56,700 nucleotides of DNA, taken from positions 1 to 56,700 of IMG/VR virus record IMGVR_UViG_3300037153_000087; one strand, written 5' to 3'. A program made the translations under genes and the position numbers. The DNA is from a virus. Positions 21,046 to 29,816 of this stretch are shown here, piece after piece. Under the pieces are notes generated by a model. That model was not told where the DNA came from. It was given only the letters and a program-made list of their open reading frames with translations, and made no database searches. Each line of letters opens with the position of its first letter. Position 1 is the stretch's first letter.

Positions 21046-23736
21046 ATGCTACTCTTGAGTAATCACGCGGAAGCCATTAGGAGGCTCCAAGATGAATGGG
21101 GATTCGTCCCTCTGCCCTGCGCACCAGGCGAGAAGCACCCTTACGTAAACTGGACCGACTACCGCGACACGCCACCCTCCCCCGAGGAAACAACCCTCTG
21201 GTTCGAGGACCCGGAAACTGGGGCCTGGACGATCACCGGTCCGATCAGCGGCTGGGCGGTTCTGGACACAGACAACGAGGCTGGCGAGGCCCTGTGGCGC
21301 GAGCGACTGGGCGACCTGCTCGAACAGACCGCCTGCGTCCGGACTCGGCGAGGCTACCACTACTTCTTCAAGGTGCCACACGACCGACCGTTCCCCCGAT
21401 GGACCTGGGAGCAGGACCCCGAGGCGATCGAGCGCGATGCGCACTTCGACGTGCTGGGCAACGGCTACGGCGTGATGATCCCGCCAAGCCCGTTCCCCGA
21501 TGGACCCGCCAACGACGGACGGGAAATCTATGAGTGGGTGCGGGGGCCTGAGTGCGCGCTGGACGCTCCAGCATCGTTGCGGAAGCCGTCCAAGGGCCTC
21601 CAGCGGCCTGCCCGATCAGCGGAGGCCGCGAGCGGTCGGAGCACCCTGGCTGGACTGCTGACGAATCGACCGGACGAGGGCAACCGGAACAACTGGCACA
21701 ACAAGGTCGCTGGCCACATGGCCAAGGTGATCCCGTTCGAGGACGGGTTCCTGGCGCTGGCCTCGATCGTCAACGACTCGCTCAATAACCCGATGGACGA
21801 GGGCGAGCTGCTCAAGACCTGGCGTCAAGCTTGGACCACCGAGCATGACAAGGGCAAGATGGGCAACGAGGACACCGGTTGGTTGTCGACGGACGGTAAG
21901 CGCATCTACACGGTGATTCGGGCCAAAGACGAGGAGGACCGCAACACGTACCTGCCTTACCCGTGGCTGAACGGGGACATCCGGGTCATCGGCGTTAACG
22001 AGGACGAGACCGGAGGCAGGGCGTACATGGTCGAGATCGTCCGGGAGCGTGGTGAACCGGTGCAGGACGTCGTTAAGCCGTCGATCCTGGCGACAGCAGC
22101 CGACCGCTGGCTCGGTGGGTTCGGTATGTCGGTGATGACACCGCCTGTGGGCAAGGTCGATGTGGCTGGGAGGGCTGGCACCGGGAATCGGCTGATCCGG
22201 TTCTTCGAGGCTCAGGAACCGCCGAGGTTCCGAGTCGTGCAGTGCCTGGGCTGGAACCACGAGTACCAGGTGTTCCTGACGAACACGGGCGTCATCCTTG
22301 GCGTGCCTGGGGAAGCCGAGCTGAGCAAGTTCGATGGCGTGAGGCCCAACCCCGAGATCGCAGAGAACGACCTGGTCAGTGTACGGTACGGGTTCGAGGC
22401 CAGCGAGGACGAGGCCATCGCCGTGCTGAAGGAGGTCATGCGGTTCCACTACGAGGAGTTCACGGCTGTGTTCGCGAGCTTCTGCGTGGCGAGCGTCTTG
22501 AAGGGGCAGATGGAACCGCTGACCAACGTCTGGCCGTACCCGATCGTCGAAGCACCCTCCGGCTCGTCCAAGTCGCACGGATTCATTCCAATGATCCAGC
22601 AGCTCATTGGCCGAAGGGGCAAGGCGGGCACGTTCACCAAGGCCGCTGCCCGCGACGCGCTGGGAGCCCACAGGTGTCTGCCCGAGTGGATTGACGACCC
22701 GGACGACCTTAACAACGTCAAGGAGCTGCTCCGGCTCTGCGCGTCCGAGGGAACCTCGAAGAGGAAGGGCGGCATCGACTTCCGGAAGAACATCGTCACC
22801 GAGCTGGTGTCAACGCCGATCATCACGGCGGAGTCGGTGGGGCTGCTCGACCAGAAGGCGTACATGGACCGAGCGATCGCTCTGACGCTGCGCAACCCGC
22901 AGACCCGAATGTCGCTCCACGACCCGAGCAAGCCCCAGATCGACGACATTGACGATCTGCGCTCCAAGTACGGCGGAGACCTCTCGTGCCTGGCTGGGCA
23001 CGTGGTGAGCCTCATCCTCCAGCGGCGTTCTCTGGTGACCGCCGAGCGGTTCCGGCAGTACCGTGCTGGGCACCCAGGCAGGCACGCGGACAAGTTGGCC
23101 ATCTTGAAGATGGGCGCGTTCGTGCTGGCCGACATCCTGGGTCCCGACTTCCAGTGGGTCGTCGATAACGTCGAAGCGTGGATCGCCGAACAGGAGTACG
23201 ACCCGAACGCGAACAGGCTGACGCGTCGGCTCATTCCCGACGCCATCACACTGTTGGGCGTGCACGACGTTCCCAAGCACTGGGAGGGCAACGCGCCCAG
23301 CCCCGTGCTCGTACGGAAAGACAAGGACGGGAACGAAGCGATCTGGGTCAACACTCGGCACCTGGCACTTTGGTGGTACGCGCACACGAAGGGTCGGATC
23401 GAGGAGCGGACCGACACCGAGGACGCGTTGACGCAGCAGGCCGACGCCCTAGGCATGAAGGGTCGGAAGGCTGGCGAGCAGGGCGTCGACTTCATCAAGG
23501 TCAACTATCAGTCGATCGAGGGACGACGCACCAACGCGATCTATCGGCGACTGCCGGACATGGTTTCGGAACGGCTGCTGGACGGGTTGCTGGCGGAGGA
23601 CACCCCCAGGTCACAGGGTGCCTCACGGGGGGCCTCGCGCGGAGGACGGGGGGGTCCTCAGCCCCAGAATGGCAGTAAACCAAGGTTGGATGCTGACACC
23701 GTGTCACGGATCAGAACCCAGCGGAGCACCCCCTGA
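21046..23736 (+). CDS. primase-polymerase with ATPase/helicase domain
   Basis: 896 residues. The N-terminal 200 residues form an archaeo-eukaryotic primase-polymerase: VLDTDNE (Asp 74 and 76), RRGYHYFF (His 105) and HFDVLGNG (Asp 135). A later ATPase domain has a degenerate P-loop (APSGSSKS, near 505-512) within a DUF927/VirE-like context and a long C-terminal part. Such fusions prime and unwind DNA at phage and plasmid origins. ATG 21046 follows AAAAGG by eight bases. The GAGGAC repeats begin in its 3' end. Confidence 0.85.
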   Translation: MLLLSNHAEAIRRLQDEWGFVPLPCAPGEKHPYVNWTDYRDTPPSPEETTLWFEDPETGAWTITGPISGWAVLDTDNEAGEALWRERLGDLLEQTACVRTRRGYHYFFKVPHDRPFPRWTWEQDPEAIERDAHFDVLGNGYGVMIPPSPFPDGPANDGREIYEWVRGPECALDAPASLRKPSKGLQRPARSAEAASGRSTLAGLLTNRPDEGNRNNWHNKVAGHMAKVIPFEDGFLALASIVNDSLNNPMDEGELLKTWRQAWTTEHDKGKMGNEDTGWLSTDGKRIYTVIRAKDEEDRNTYLPYPWLNGDIRVIGVNEDETGGRAYMVEIVRERGEPVQDVVKPSILATAADRWLGGFGMSVMTPPVGKVDVAGRAGTGNRLIRFFEAQEPPRFRVVQCLGWNHEYQVFLTNTGVILGVPGEAELSKFDGVRPNPEIAENDLVSVRYGFEASEDEAIAVLKEVMRFHYEEFTAVFASFCVASVLKGQMEPLTNVWPYPIVEAPSGSSKSHGFIPMIQQLIGRRGKAGTFTKAAARDALGAHRCLPEWIDDPDDLNNVKELLRLCASEGTSKRKGGIDFRKNIVTELVSTPIITAESVGLLDQKAYMDRAIALTLRNPQTRMSLHDPSKPQIDDIDDLRSKYGGDLSCLAGHVVSLILQRRSLVTAERFRQYRAGHPGRHADKLAILKMGAFVLADILGPDFQWVVDNVEAWIAEQEYDPNANRLTRRLIPDAITLLGVHDVPKHWEGNAPSPVLVRKDKDGNEAIWVNTRHLALWWYAHTKGRIEERTDTEDALTQQADALGMKGRKAGEQGVDFIKVNYQSIEGRRTNAIYRRLPDMVSERLLDGLLAEDTPRSQGASRGASRGGRGGPQPQNGSKPRLDADTVSRIRTQRSTP
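21169..21191 (+). repeat. dispersed CGCCACCCTCCCC repeat
   Basis: ACGCCACCCTCCCCC followed by GAGGAAAC, inside the primase-polymerase gene. Confidence 0.7.
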
Positions 23737-23914
23737 GGCCCCCTGGAGGACAGCCTGAGGACCCAGGGGTGTAAATACTCCCTCCCAAGTGAGAAATAGA
23801 TGAGGACATGAGGACCCCTGTAGTGTGTGGTGGTCGTGCGTACGCAGGCACACATACGGGCGCACACGGGCACGTGCACGCGAGGCGCTGCTCTCCGGGG
23901 GTCCTCGCGTCCTC
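23596..23914. repeat. GAGGAC repeat cluster, candidate replication origin
   Basis: GAGGAC occurs at 23596, 23642, 23746, 23757, 23802 and 23810, and inverted (GTCCTC) at 23654, 23901 and 23909. Pairs are 8 or 11 bp apart. The gene-free stretch 23737-23928 also holds an A/T-richer patch (GTAAATACT, GAGAAATAGATG) and alternating purine-pyrimidine tracts at about 23830-23880. Position between primase-polymerase and helicase genes fits an origin. Unproven. Confidence 0.45.
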
Positions 23915-23928
23915 ACCCCCGTTCGGGC

Positions 23929-23958
23929 TTGACAAAGTGTCACCTCCCATGATAGGAT
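23929..23958 (+). promoter_or_regulatory. promoter of the helicase gene
   Basis: TTGACA-N18-TAGGAT with TGA before the -10 box; TTGACAAAGTGTCA is a perfect TGACA-N3-TGTCA dyad. Confidence 0.88.
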
Positions 23959-23987
23959 CGTGGGCAGACCGACGACAGGAGGCTACG

Positions 23988-25703
23988 GTGGGTGTTTTCG
24001 AGGACGTGCTGGCTGGACTGGGCTACGCGCCCAGGCCACAGCAGACGGAGCTGGTCCGCGTGGCCCGAGAGACCATGCGGGGAGGGCAGCGATTCGTGCA
24101 GGCAGGCACAGGCACCGGTAAGTCCTACGCCGTGTTGTCGGTGGCCCTGGAGCACGCGCGCCAGACGGGCATGCCAAGCGTGGTCATCTGCCCGAACAAC
24201 ACGCTGATCGACCAGTACGTCACCAAGGACGCTCCCGCCGTGAATGGCATCGCTGGCGGCAAGTTCGTCCACATCAAGGGACGGAACCGCTACGTCTGCG
24301 CCGACAGTGCAGCGCTCATCTTCAAGAAGCGCGACGGGGTTCAGGCTCTGTTCCTGGGCTGGGCAGCCCAGGGCGGTGGCTTCCTGGAGTGGGCCAAGCT
24401 CGGACTCGACGAGTCGTATGCGTGCCCTGGGTCGGACGTCTGCGACGGCGAGCTTTGCGGCGCGATCATGGCCCGAATGGCAGCGGTTGACGCCGACGTG
24501 ATCATCACCAACGCGCACGTCCTGATGTGGGACTACCTCATCGGGATCTACACGGCGGGTGCGGCTGGTCTGCTGCCCGAATACGGCGCGCTGTTCGTTG
24601 ACGAGTGTCACGAGCTGGAGTCGGTCGGCAGGGGCTGCCTGTCCGACGAGATCACCTCGAAGAGCCCGGTTGCGGACGAGGTCCCCCGGCTCAAGGAGTG
24701 GATGGCCGAGGTCGGACGCAACATGGTCAAGGAGGGTAGGCGCGAGCAGGCCCTTGAACAGAGCCTGGCCATCCAGCAGATGGCTGCCGAGGCGACCCGC
24801 ATGGCCGTCGACCTCGAATACTCGTACGGCGACGAGATCCCCAAGACGGTCAAGCGTCAGATCAAGCGGCTCCGCAAGTTCGCCGATATCGCGACCAACG
24901 ACTCGCCGTTCCACGTGTCGATAGTGGAGGCTTTTGACTCTCCTGGGGAGGGTGGCGCTCGCGCGCTGGACAAGGTTCAACTTCGACGCGTCTGCGTGGA
25001 TGCGTCCAGCCAGTTCGCCGAGATCCTGACCGCGCAACCGACTGTGCTCGTGTCCGGAACGATTCCGGGGTCCGACCGTCGTCGGCTGGGCCTGCCCAAG
25101 GTCCGGATTGCCGACGTTGGCCACCCGTTCGACTACTCCAAGTCGACGCTGGTCGTCAGTCGCTACAGCCCCAAGGAGTCAACCGACATCGTGCACCGAG
25201 TCAACTCGGCGGTTCGGGCGATTAACCAGACCAAGGGCGGCACGCTGCTCCTGTTCACGAGCTGGGCTGACCTGGAGACCGTGACCCCCCTCATCGCCGA
25301 GCGGCTCGACGCGGGAATCGACGTTTACGCGCAGTCGAAGGACGAACCCGCCACCCTCCCCGAGGACGTCGAAGCCTTCCGGCAGGACGGCAACGCGGTG
25401 TTGGCTGGAGTGCGGAGCCTATTCACGGGCCTGGACATCCCAGGGCCTGCGCTGCGACAGGTCATTCTGTGGAAGCTGCCGTACGCAGTTCCGACCATCG
25501 AGGTCAAGGCGATTCAGGACCGGTTCGGCAGGGCGGTGTACCGGGACCAGATGACCATGACGCTGGTTCAGGCTGTTGGTCGGCTTATTCGGACGACCGA
25601 CGACGAGGGACGCATATTGATCATGGACTGCCGAGCCGCGAAACTGCGCTGGGCAGACGACCGGATGGCGTACCACCTCGACGAGTTCAGGAGGCAGCGG
25701 TGA
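23988..25703 (+). CDS. DinG/XPD-like DNA helicase
   Basis: 571 residues. Walker A AGTGTGKS (39-46), a Cys cluster (RYVCADS near 103, then YACPGSDVCDGELCG near 145-159) for an iron-sulfur cluster, DECH box near 204-207, and C-terminal motifs LVQAVGRLIRTTDD. This is the DinG/XPD superfamily 2 pattern: 5'-3' unwinding of single-strand-tailed or structured DNA. The GTG at 23988 follows AGGAGG; the frame extends upstream through the repeat region but without family similarity. Confidence 0.85.
   Translation: MGVFEDVLAGLGYAPRPQQTELVRVARETMRGGQRFVQAGTGTGKSYAVLSVALEHARQTGMPSVVICPNNTLIDQYVTKDAPAVNGIAGGKFVHIKGRNRYVCADSAALIFKKRDGVQALFLGWAAQGGGFLEWAKLGLDESYACPGSDVCDGELCGAIMARMAAVDADVIITNAHVLMWDYLIGIYTAGAAGLLPEYGALFVDECHELESVGRGCLSDEITSKSPVADEVPRLKEWMAEVGRNMVKEGRREQALEQSLAIQQMAAEATRMAVDLEYSYGDEIPKTVKRQIKRLRKFADIATNDSPFHVSIVEAFDSPGEGGARALDKVQLRRVCVDASSQFAEILTAQPTVLVSGTIPGSDRRRLGLPKVRIADVGHPFDYSKSTLVVSRYSPKESTDIVHRVNSAVRAINQTKGGTLLLFTSWADLETVTPLIAERLDAGIDVYAQSKDEPATLPEDVEAFRQDGNAVLAGVRSLFTGLDIPGPALRQVILWKLPYAVPTIEVKAIQDRFGRAVYRDQMTMTLVQAVGRLIRTTDDEGRILIMDCRAAKLRWADDRMAYHLDEFRRQR
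24938..24958 (-). repeat. dispersed repeat copy, minus orientation
   Basis: Plus strand CTCTCCT then GGGGAGGGTGGCGC, inside the helicase gene. Confidence 0.7.
25348..25366 (+). repeat. dispersed repeat copy
   Basis: CCGCCACCCTCCCC followed by GAGGA, inside the helicase gene. Confidence 0.7.
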
Positions 25704-25948
25704 GCAGAACGTTCTACTATCGGCAGGTTCAGCCTCCCCCCGAGGGGGAGTACATTGACCTCGCCCTGGGTGTGGCCATCCAGAAGGAGGGAGGTGCCGA
25801 CTGGGGCGAGTCGGTCGTCATCAAGAAGGGCGACTGGATGCACGCGTTCGTCAAGGGCCTGGCCGCGTCGGGCACGATGGAAGGCGCGCAGGAGTTGGCC
25901 GACGCCATCGAGCGGCTCGAAACGATTCAGGTCTACGTACGGTTCTGA
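25700..25948 (+). CDS. hypothetical protein, 82 residues
   Basis: GTG start overlapping the helicase stop. Contains YIDLALGVAIQKEGG, WMHAFVKGLAASG and a final helix AQELADAIERLETIQV. No family recognised; co-translated with the helicase. Confidence 0.6.
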   Translation: MSRTFYYRQVQPPPEGEYIDLALGVAIQKEGGADWGESVVIKKGDWMHAFVKGLAASGTMEGAQELADAIERLETIQVYVRF

Positions 25949-25962
25949 GCCCGTTACGGTAC

Positions 25963-25992
25963 TTGACAGCCTGGCAAGTCCTATGATAGGAT
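25963..25992 (+). promoter_or_regulatory. promoter of the two small genes at 26 kb
   Basis: TTGACA-N18-TAGGAT with TGA before the -10 box, followed by a GGGGC/GCCCC leader hairpin at about 26002-26016. Confidence 0.85.
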
Positions 25993-26038
25993 CGTAGTAG
26001 TGGGGGCGGAGAGCCCCCTAGGCGAGAGGATTCCTCCC

Positions 26039-26209
26039 ATGACCAACGAGCCGATCACCAAGGACAGCACCGACGCCGAGCTGCGCGACGCCTACAACCG
26101 TGGCGTCCGGATCTCGACCCTGATGCGCCTGACGGGCAAGAGCTACCAGGACATCCAGGGTCGGCTCCAGCGGATCGGTGCGCGGATGCGGACGGGGGAC
26201 AAGCGCTAA
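26039..26209 (+). CDS. 56-residue HTH-like protein
   Basis: MTNEPITKDSTDAELRDAYN, then STLMRLTGKSYQDIQGRLQR, which looks like a small helix-turn-helix (trihelical) DNA-binding fold. Starts after GAGAGGATT. Overlaps the next start by one base. A small regulator or DNA-binding accessory; unproven. Confidence 0.6.
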   Translation: MTNEPITKDSTDAELRDAYNRGVRISTLMRLTGKSYQDIQGRLQRIGARMRTGDKR

Positions 26210-26466
26210 TGGCGAAGAACTACCACACCCCCAACATGGGCAGCAGCCCGCTCGACGGCATCGCCAACGCGTCGGCTGCGATTCAGGCCCTGTGGAAGAA
26301 GATCAAGGGCAAGAAGCCGCTCAGCCCGACCGAGTTCGCGAAGGCCAAGGCCAACGCGATGATCACGTCGGCTGCCGAGTCGGCTGGGATCACGCTCGGG
26401 ATGTGCAAGCATCGTGGTACCAAGCGCGGTTCGAAGTGCGGCGGCTGCGGTAGTAAGATCTGGTAG
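26209..26466 (+). CDS. 85-residue basic zinc-type protein
   Basis: Helical basic middle (LWKKIKGKKPLSPTEFAKAKA) and a Cys/His tail CKHRG...KCGGCG that may bind zinc. TAATG overlap with the preceding gene. No family recognised. Confidence 0.6.
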   Translation: MAKNYHTPNMGSSPLDGIANASAAIQALWKKIKGKKPLSPTEFAKAKANAMITSAAESAGITLGMCKHRGTKRGSKCGGCGSKIW

Positions 26467-26496
26467 TTGACGGAGCGTCAACCACCGTGATAGGAT
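26467..26496 (+). promoter_or_regulatory. promoter of the DNA polymerase gene
   Basis: TTGACG-N18-TAGGAT; TTGACGGAGCGTCAA is a perfect 15-bp dyad. A leader hairpin GAGCCCC/GGGGCTC (about 26505-26531) sits before the ribosome site. Confidence 0.85.
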
Positions 26497-26551
26497 CTCG
26501 TAATGAGCCCCTCGCCCAGTAGGGTGGGGGGCTCCACCAATTGGAGGATAC

Positions 26552-28591
26552 GTGAGACTGCGTGACCTGCCGGACGGCTACCCGATCGAGGTGGACACCG
26601 AGACCTCAAATCTATACGTCGACGCTGGTGGCCGAATCGCGGCGGTCAGCTTCGCGTTCCGGGTGCCAGACGCCCAAGGCGAATCCGACCCAAGCCAGCC
26701 GCTGGTCTGGAAGGCGGTATCGTTCGACCAGGGCGTCGACCACCTCCCGCTCGGGGACAAGACCCTCAACGACCGGACGATCAAGCGTCTATCGAAGTGG
26801 CCCGACTGGGCACTGGACGAGGACGCCAGGAACCTCCCCCCTGAGAAGTACGTCGAGCTGACCAAGGAGTTCAGCCGACTGCGGATCTGCTGGCACAACG
26901 CCAAGTTCGACCTGTCGATGTTCAGGGCTGGCCTCCGAGGCGAGGAGGCTGCAACGGCGATCGACCTGGAGGACAACACCTACTGGGACACCCAACTGGC
27001 GCAGAATGTGATCGACCCGCGTTGGGGAGTCGCCCTCAAGCCGACCGCTGTCCGGCTGCACCTGGGTGCCGAGCTGGGCGTCAAGGAGGGCATGGAGGAC
27101 GACGAGGCCGAGGCCCTTAAGCCGTGGCTCGGACCGAAGTCGGGCAAGAACGCCGACCCCCGGTACGACCTGGTCCCCTGGTCGATCATGGGTCCCTACG
27201 CCAAGATGGACGCTGCCCTGACGATCCTGCTCCGTGAACACCAGTGGGAGCTGCTGGCCGAGCAGTACGCGTTCGTCATGCACCACATCTCCCGCGAGAC
27301 GGACCTCATGAAGGTTCTGTATCGCATGGAGGGGCGTGGCGTCGGCTTCGACGTGCCGTTGGCGATTCAGATGCAAGAGCTGATCGAGGAGGAGCGCAAG
27401 CGCACAGCCGCCACCCTCCCCTTCGAACCGACCCCCAACAAGGCGCGCGTCTACTTCTTCGGCGACCCCCCGGACGGGCTGGGCCACGACAAGTACGACG
27501 ACAAGCTGACCGAGAAGAAGCGCGAGCCCCAGGTCGACGACGAGGTCATCAGTCGGCTGGCAGCGGAGGAGTGGGAAGGTCGGCGCATCGCGCAGATCTA
27601 CCAGCGACACGAAGCCCTGAAGAGCGCCAACGCGAAGTGGTACGGAGCCTGGCCGTACATGGCTGGGCCTGACGGCAGGCTGCGTACGAACCACAAGCAG
27701 AATGGCACCGTTAGTGGTCGGCTGAGCGTCGAGCGGATCCAGCTCCAGGCGATCCCCCAGCCGTACCAGATGCCCAAGGTGGACGGGCTGGTCGGCGTGC
27801 GCGACCTGTTCATCGAGACTGAGAAATGCTCGTGCGGGTGTGGCGTCCTGGAGATGTGGGAGTTCGACGTAAGCCAGGCCGAGATTCGGATCGCGACGGC
27901 ACGAGCCCAATGCAGGCCGATGCTCGAAGGCTTCTACCGAGGCGACGACTCGCACAGCATCGCCTGCCGACTGATGTTCGGCGCGGTGTTCGACAAGGAC
28001 GGGTTCGGGGGCAACGAGGAGGCACACCCGGACTGGGACGAGTTCCGCCAGGTGTCGAAACGCTGCAACCTGGGCATTCTGTACGGCGCAGGCGTCAAGA
28101 TCATCCGTGAGCAGATCATGAAGTTCACGGGGGTCGTCTACCCGATGCGCCAGGTGGGGATCTGGGTCAACCAGTGGAACGAAGCGTTCCCCCAGATGGG
28201 CGAGCGGCTGGAGCTGATGAGCCGGATGGCCCAGCGCCAGGGGTTCGTCAAGCTGATCAACGGCAGGCAGCGCTGGTTCAGTCCGTACGAGGACCTGCAC
28301 AAGGCGTTCAACCAGGAGGTGCAGGGGTCGCTGGCCGAGGTCATGAAGGAGATCATGATCGAGGTCGAGAACGAGTTCCCGAACGCGCTGCTCCTCCAGA
28401 TTCACGACTCGATCATCCTGCGGCTGAGCCGCTGCCAGCTCGCAGCCGGAGCGTCCGACCGCGTGAGCAAGATTATGGCCACGCGATTCGAGGAGGCGTT
28501 CGTTAGCAGGTGGAAGGACAGCGGCAAGCTGGTCCGGGTGCCGTTCCGCTCGGACGCCAAGAGGTTCGGTCGCAAGGAGGCAGCGGCGTGA
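26552..28591 (+). CDS. family A DNA polymerase with proofreading domain (DpoZ candidate)
   Basis: 679 residues. Exonuclease motifs: VDTET (Asp15, Glu17), CWHNAKFD near 112-119, YAKMD near 215-219. Polymerase motif A EFDVSQAEIR near 437, motif B KRCNLGILYG near 504-513, motif C QIHDSI near 616 (HDS instead of the usual HDE). A Cys cluster CSCGC precedes motif A. PolA-type DpoZ enzymes in Z-DNA phages prefer dZTP over dATP; the company of purZ supports that role. GTG 26552 follows GGAGGAT. Confidence 0.9.
   Translation: MRLRDLPDGYPIEVDTETSNLYVDAGGRIAAVSFAFRVPDAQGESDPSQPLVWKAVSFDQGVDHLPLGDKTLNDRTIKRLSKWPDWALDEDARNLPPEKYVELTKEFSRLRICWHNAKFDLSMFRAGLRGEEAATAIDLEDNTYWDTQLAQNVIDPRWGVALKPTAVRLHLGAELGVKEGMEDDEAEALKPWLGPKSGKNADPRYDLVPWSIMGPYAKMDAALTILLREHQWELLAEQYAFVMHHISRETDLMKVLYRMEGRGVGFDVPLAIQMQELIEEERKRTAATLPFEPTPNKARVYFFGDPPDGLGHDKYDDKLTEKKREPQVDDEVISRLAAEEWEGRRIAQIYQRHEALKSANAKWYGAWPYMAGPDGRLRTNHKQNGTVSGRLSVERIQLQAIPQPYQMPKVDGLVGVRDLFIETEKCSCGCGVLEMWEFDVSQAEIRIATARAQCRPMLEGFYRGDDSHSIACRLMFGAVFDKDGFGGNEEAHPDWDEFRQVSKRCNLGILYGAGVKIIREQIMKFTGVVYPMRQVGIWVNQWNEAFPQMGERLELMSRMAQRQGFVKLINGRQRWFSPYEDLHKAFNQEVQGSLAEVMKEIMIEVENEFPNALLLQIHDSIILRLSRCQLAAGASDRVSKIMATRFEEAFVSRWKDSGKLVRVPFRSDAKRFGRKEAAA
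27408..27428 (+). repeat. dispersed repeat copy
   Basis: CCGCCACCCTCCCC followed by TTCGAAC, inside the polymerase gene. Confidence 0.65.
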
Positions 28592-28734
28592 AAGAGGTAA
28601 GCATCGCGGTCTGGTTCGCCATCAGCACCATGTGCGTGATCCTGACCATCATCGGGGTCGTGCACGACATGTCGGACGGCAAGGCTGACGGAATGCGATA
28701 CGTGAACGGATGTGAGACCAGTGAGAGCAGATAA
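28588..28734 (+). CDS. 48-residue single-span membrane protein
   Basis: MKEVSIAVWFAISTMCVILT and onward forms one membrane span (about 5-26) with a short polar tail. GTG overlaps the polymerase stop. No family recognised. Confidence 0.6.
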   Translation: MKEVSIAVWFAISTMCVILTIIGVVHDMSDGKADGMRYVNGCETSESR

Positions 28735-28918
28735 GCACGCGCACGAGCGTAATCTGCTCATGACCAGAGCACAGTCCCGAGTGTTCGAGGTGCTGCTCGC
28801 GTACAACATGTCAGACCTCGAATTTCTCAAGGTGCTGACCGAGGTCCAGCGGATGCTGGTCGGTCGCATGGTAGCACGTGAACACAAGGAGGTCAGCGAT
28901 GGACAACCACCCGAATGA
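28721..28918 (+). CDS. hypothetical protein, 65 residues
   Basis: Helical protein (MTRAQSRVFEVLLAYNMSDLE). The start is uncertain: GTG 28712, GTG 28721 and ATG 28760 are all in frame and none has a strong ribosome site. No family recognised. Confidence 0.5.
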   Translation: MRADKHAHERNLLMTRAQSRVFEVLLAYNMSDLEFLKVLTEVQRMLVGRMVAREHKEVSDGQPPE

Positions 28919-29066
28919 GCCGCTCGACGTTAGGACGATGGCGATCATGGCCCACGAATACTTCACGAGCATGAAGGCCGCTGGGTTCACGATCCGACAG
29001 TCGCTCTACCTGACAGCGTGCATGCTGACTGGCGGACCGAAGGTCACGCCCGAGGAGGAGGACTAG
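28899..29066 (+). CDS. hypothetical protein, 55 residues
   Basis: Starts after AAGGAGGTCAGCG. MAIMAHEYFTSMKAAGFTIRQS suggests two helices. No family recognised. Its TAG overlaps the next GTG. Confidence 0.6.
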   Translation: MDNHPNEPLDVRTMAIMAHEYFTSMKAAGFTIRQSLYLTACMLTGGPKVTPEEED

Positions 29067-29209
29067 TGCGGCCAATCGAATGTCAGGCGTGCCCTGACGG
29101 GAACCGGAGCAAGTTCAACTTCACGAACAAGGGCCTGGCCAACATGGTCGGACACCTGGTCAAGAAGCACGGATTCACGTTCTTGCTCGCAGTCAAGTCG
29201 GTAGTCTAG
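29066..29209 (+). CDS. 47-residue C2H2-type zinc finger
   Basis: CQACPDGNRSKFNFTNKG followed by GHLVKKHGF gives two Cys and two His in zinc-finger spacing. Coupled to the previous gene. Probably nucleic-acid binding; no family recognised. Confidence 0.6.
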   Translation: MRPIECQACPDGNRSKFNFTNKGLANMVGHLVKKHGFTFLLAVKSVV

Positions 29210-29225
29210 TTCGTGACCGAGAAGG

Positions 29226-29816
29226 GTGTCGAACCTCGTGAGTGACGAAAAGTGGGACGGGCCACCTGAACAGGACCCGTTTTGGCATGAGCTGGAGGAG
29301 CGCAACACGGGCGAGTTCTGGAAGGTCGAGCCAGGCGAGCACGAGGAGCCGACCGCACTGGAGAAGGTGCTCGACACGGTCACTATTCCAGCGGTCACGG
29401 AAAAGCGATCGCACCGCCACAGGGCGCGTGGTGCCAGGCGTGGGCGCGCGTGGGTCTCCGCGCTGGTCGTAGCGATCACTGCGGGCAGTCTCGGAGCGGT
29501 GGCCTGGGGCAGTAGGCAGCCATACGCCACCTCCCCCACAGGGAACGCCCGAACCCAGGTCACTCACACGGTGACGGTCACCCCCTCACCGAGCGTGATG
29601 CCTGTTCCAGGTCCGATCGTGACCAAGTGGCGTACGCGCACTAAGCCAGGTCCGACCAAGACCGTGACCGAGACGCCCGAGCCGCAGGTCAGCGTGTCGA
29701 CCCAGCGGATAACCGAGGAGCCCGAGATCGTGGTCAGCGTCAAACCGGGTCCGACCGTGACGGTCACAGTGACGGAGGAGGCAGACGATGGTTTCCCTTT
29801 CCCAGACGGAGAGTGA
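29226..29816 (+). CDS. single-span protein with Pro/Thr-rich outer part
   Basis: 196 residues. Acidic N-terminal 55 residues, basic patch (RSHRHRARGARRGRAW), one membrane span (about 75-93, SALVVAITAGSLGAVAW), then an extracellular Pro/Thr/Val-rich stalk with repeated TVTVT and PGPT units. Type II topology is expected. GTG 29226 is used; GTG 29238 is possible. No family recognised. Confidence 0.6.
   Translation: MSNLVSDEKWDGPPEQDPFWHELEERNTGEFWKVEPGEHEEPTALEKVLDTVTIPAVTEKRSHRHRARGARRGRAWVSALVVAITAGSLGAVAWGSRQPYATSPTGNARTQVTHTVTVTPSPSVMPVPGPIVTKWRTRTKPGPTKTVTETPEPQVSVSTQRITEEPEIVVSVKPGPTVTVTVTEEADDGFPFPDGE
29524..29546 (+). repeat. dispersed repeat copy
   Basis: ACGCCACCTCCCCC followed by ACAGGGAAC. 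Confidence 0.65.

Noticed and set aside
26789-28405. Long leftward open frame opposite the DNA polymerase
   Set aside because: Antisense to intact polymerase motifs; composition typical of a shadow frame; no ribosome site.
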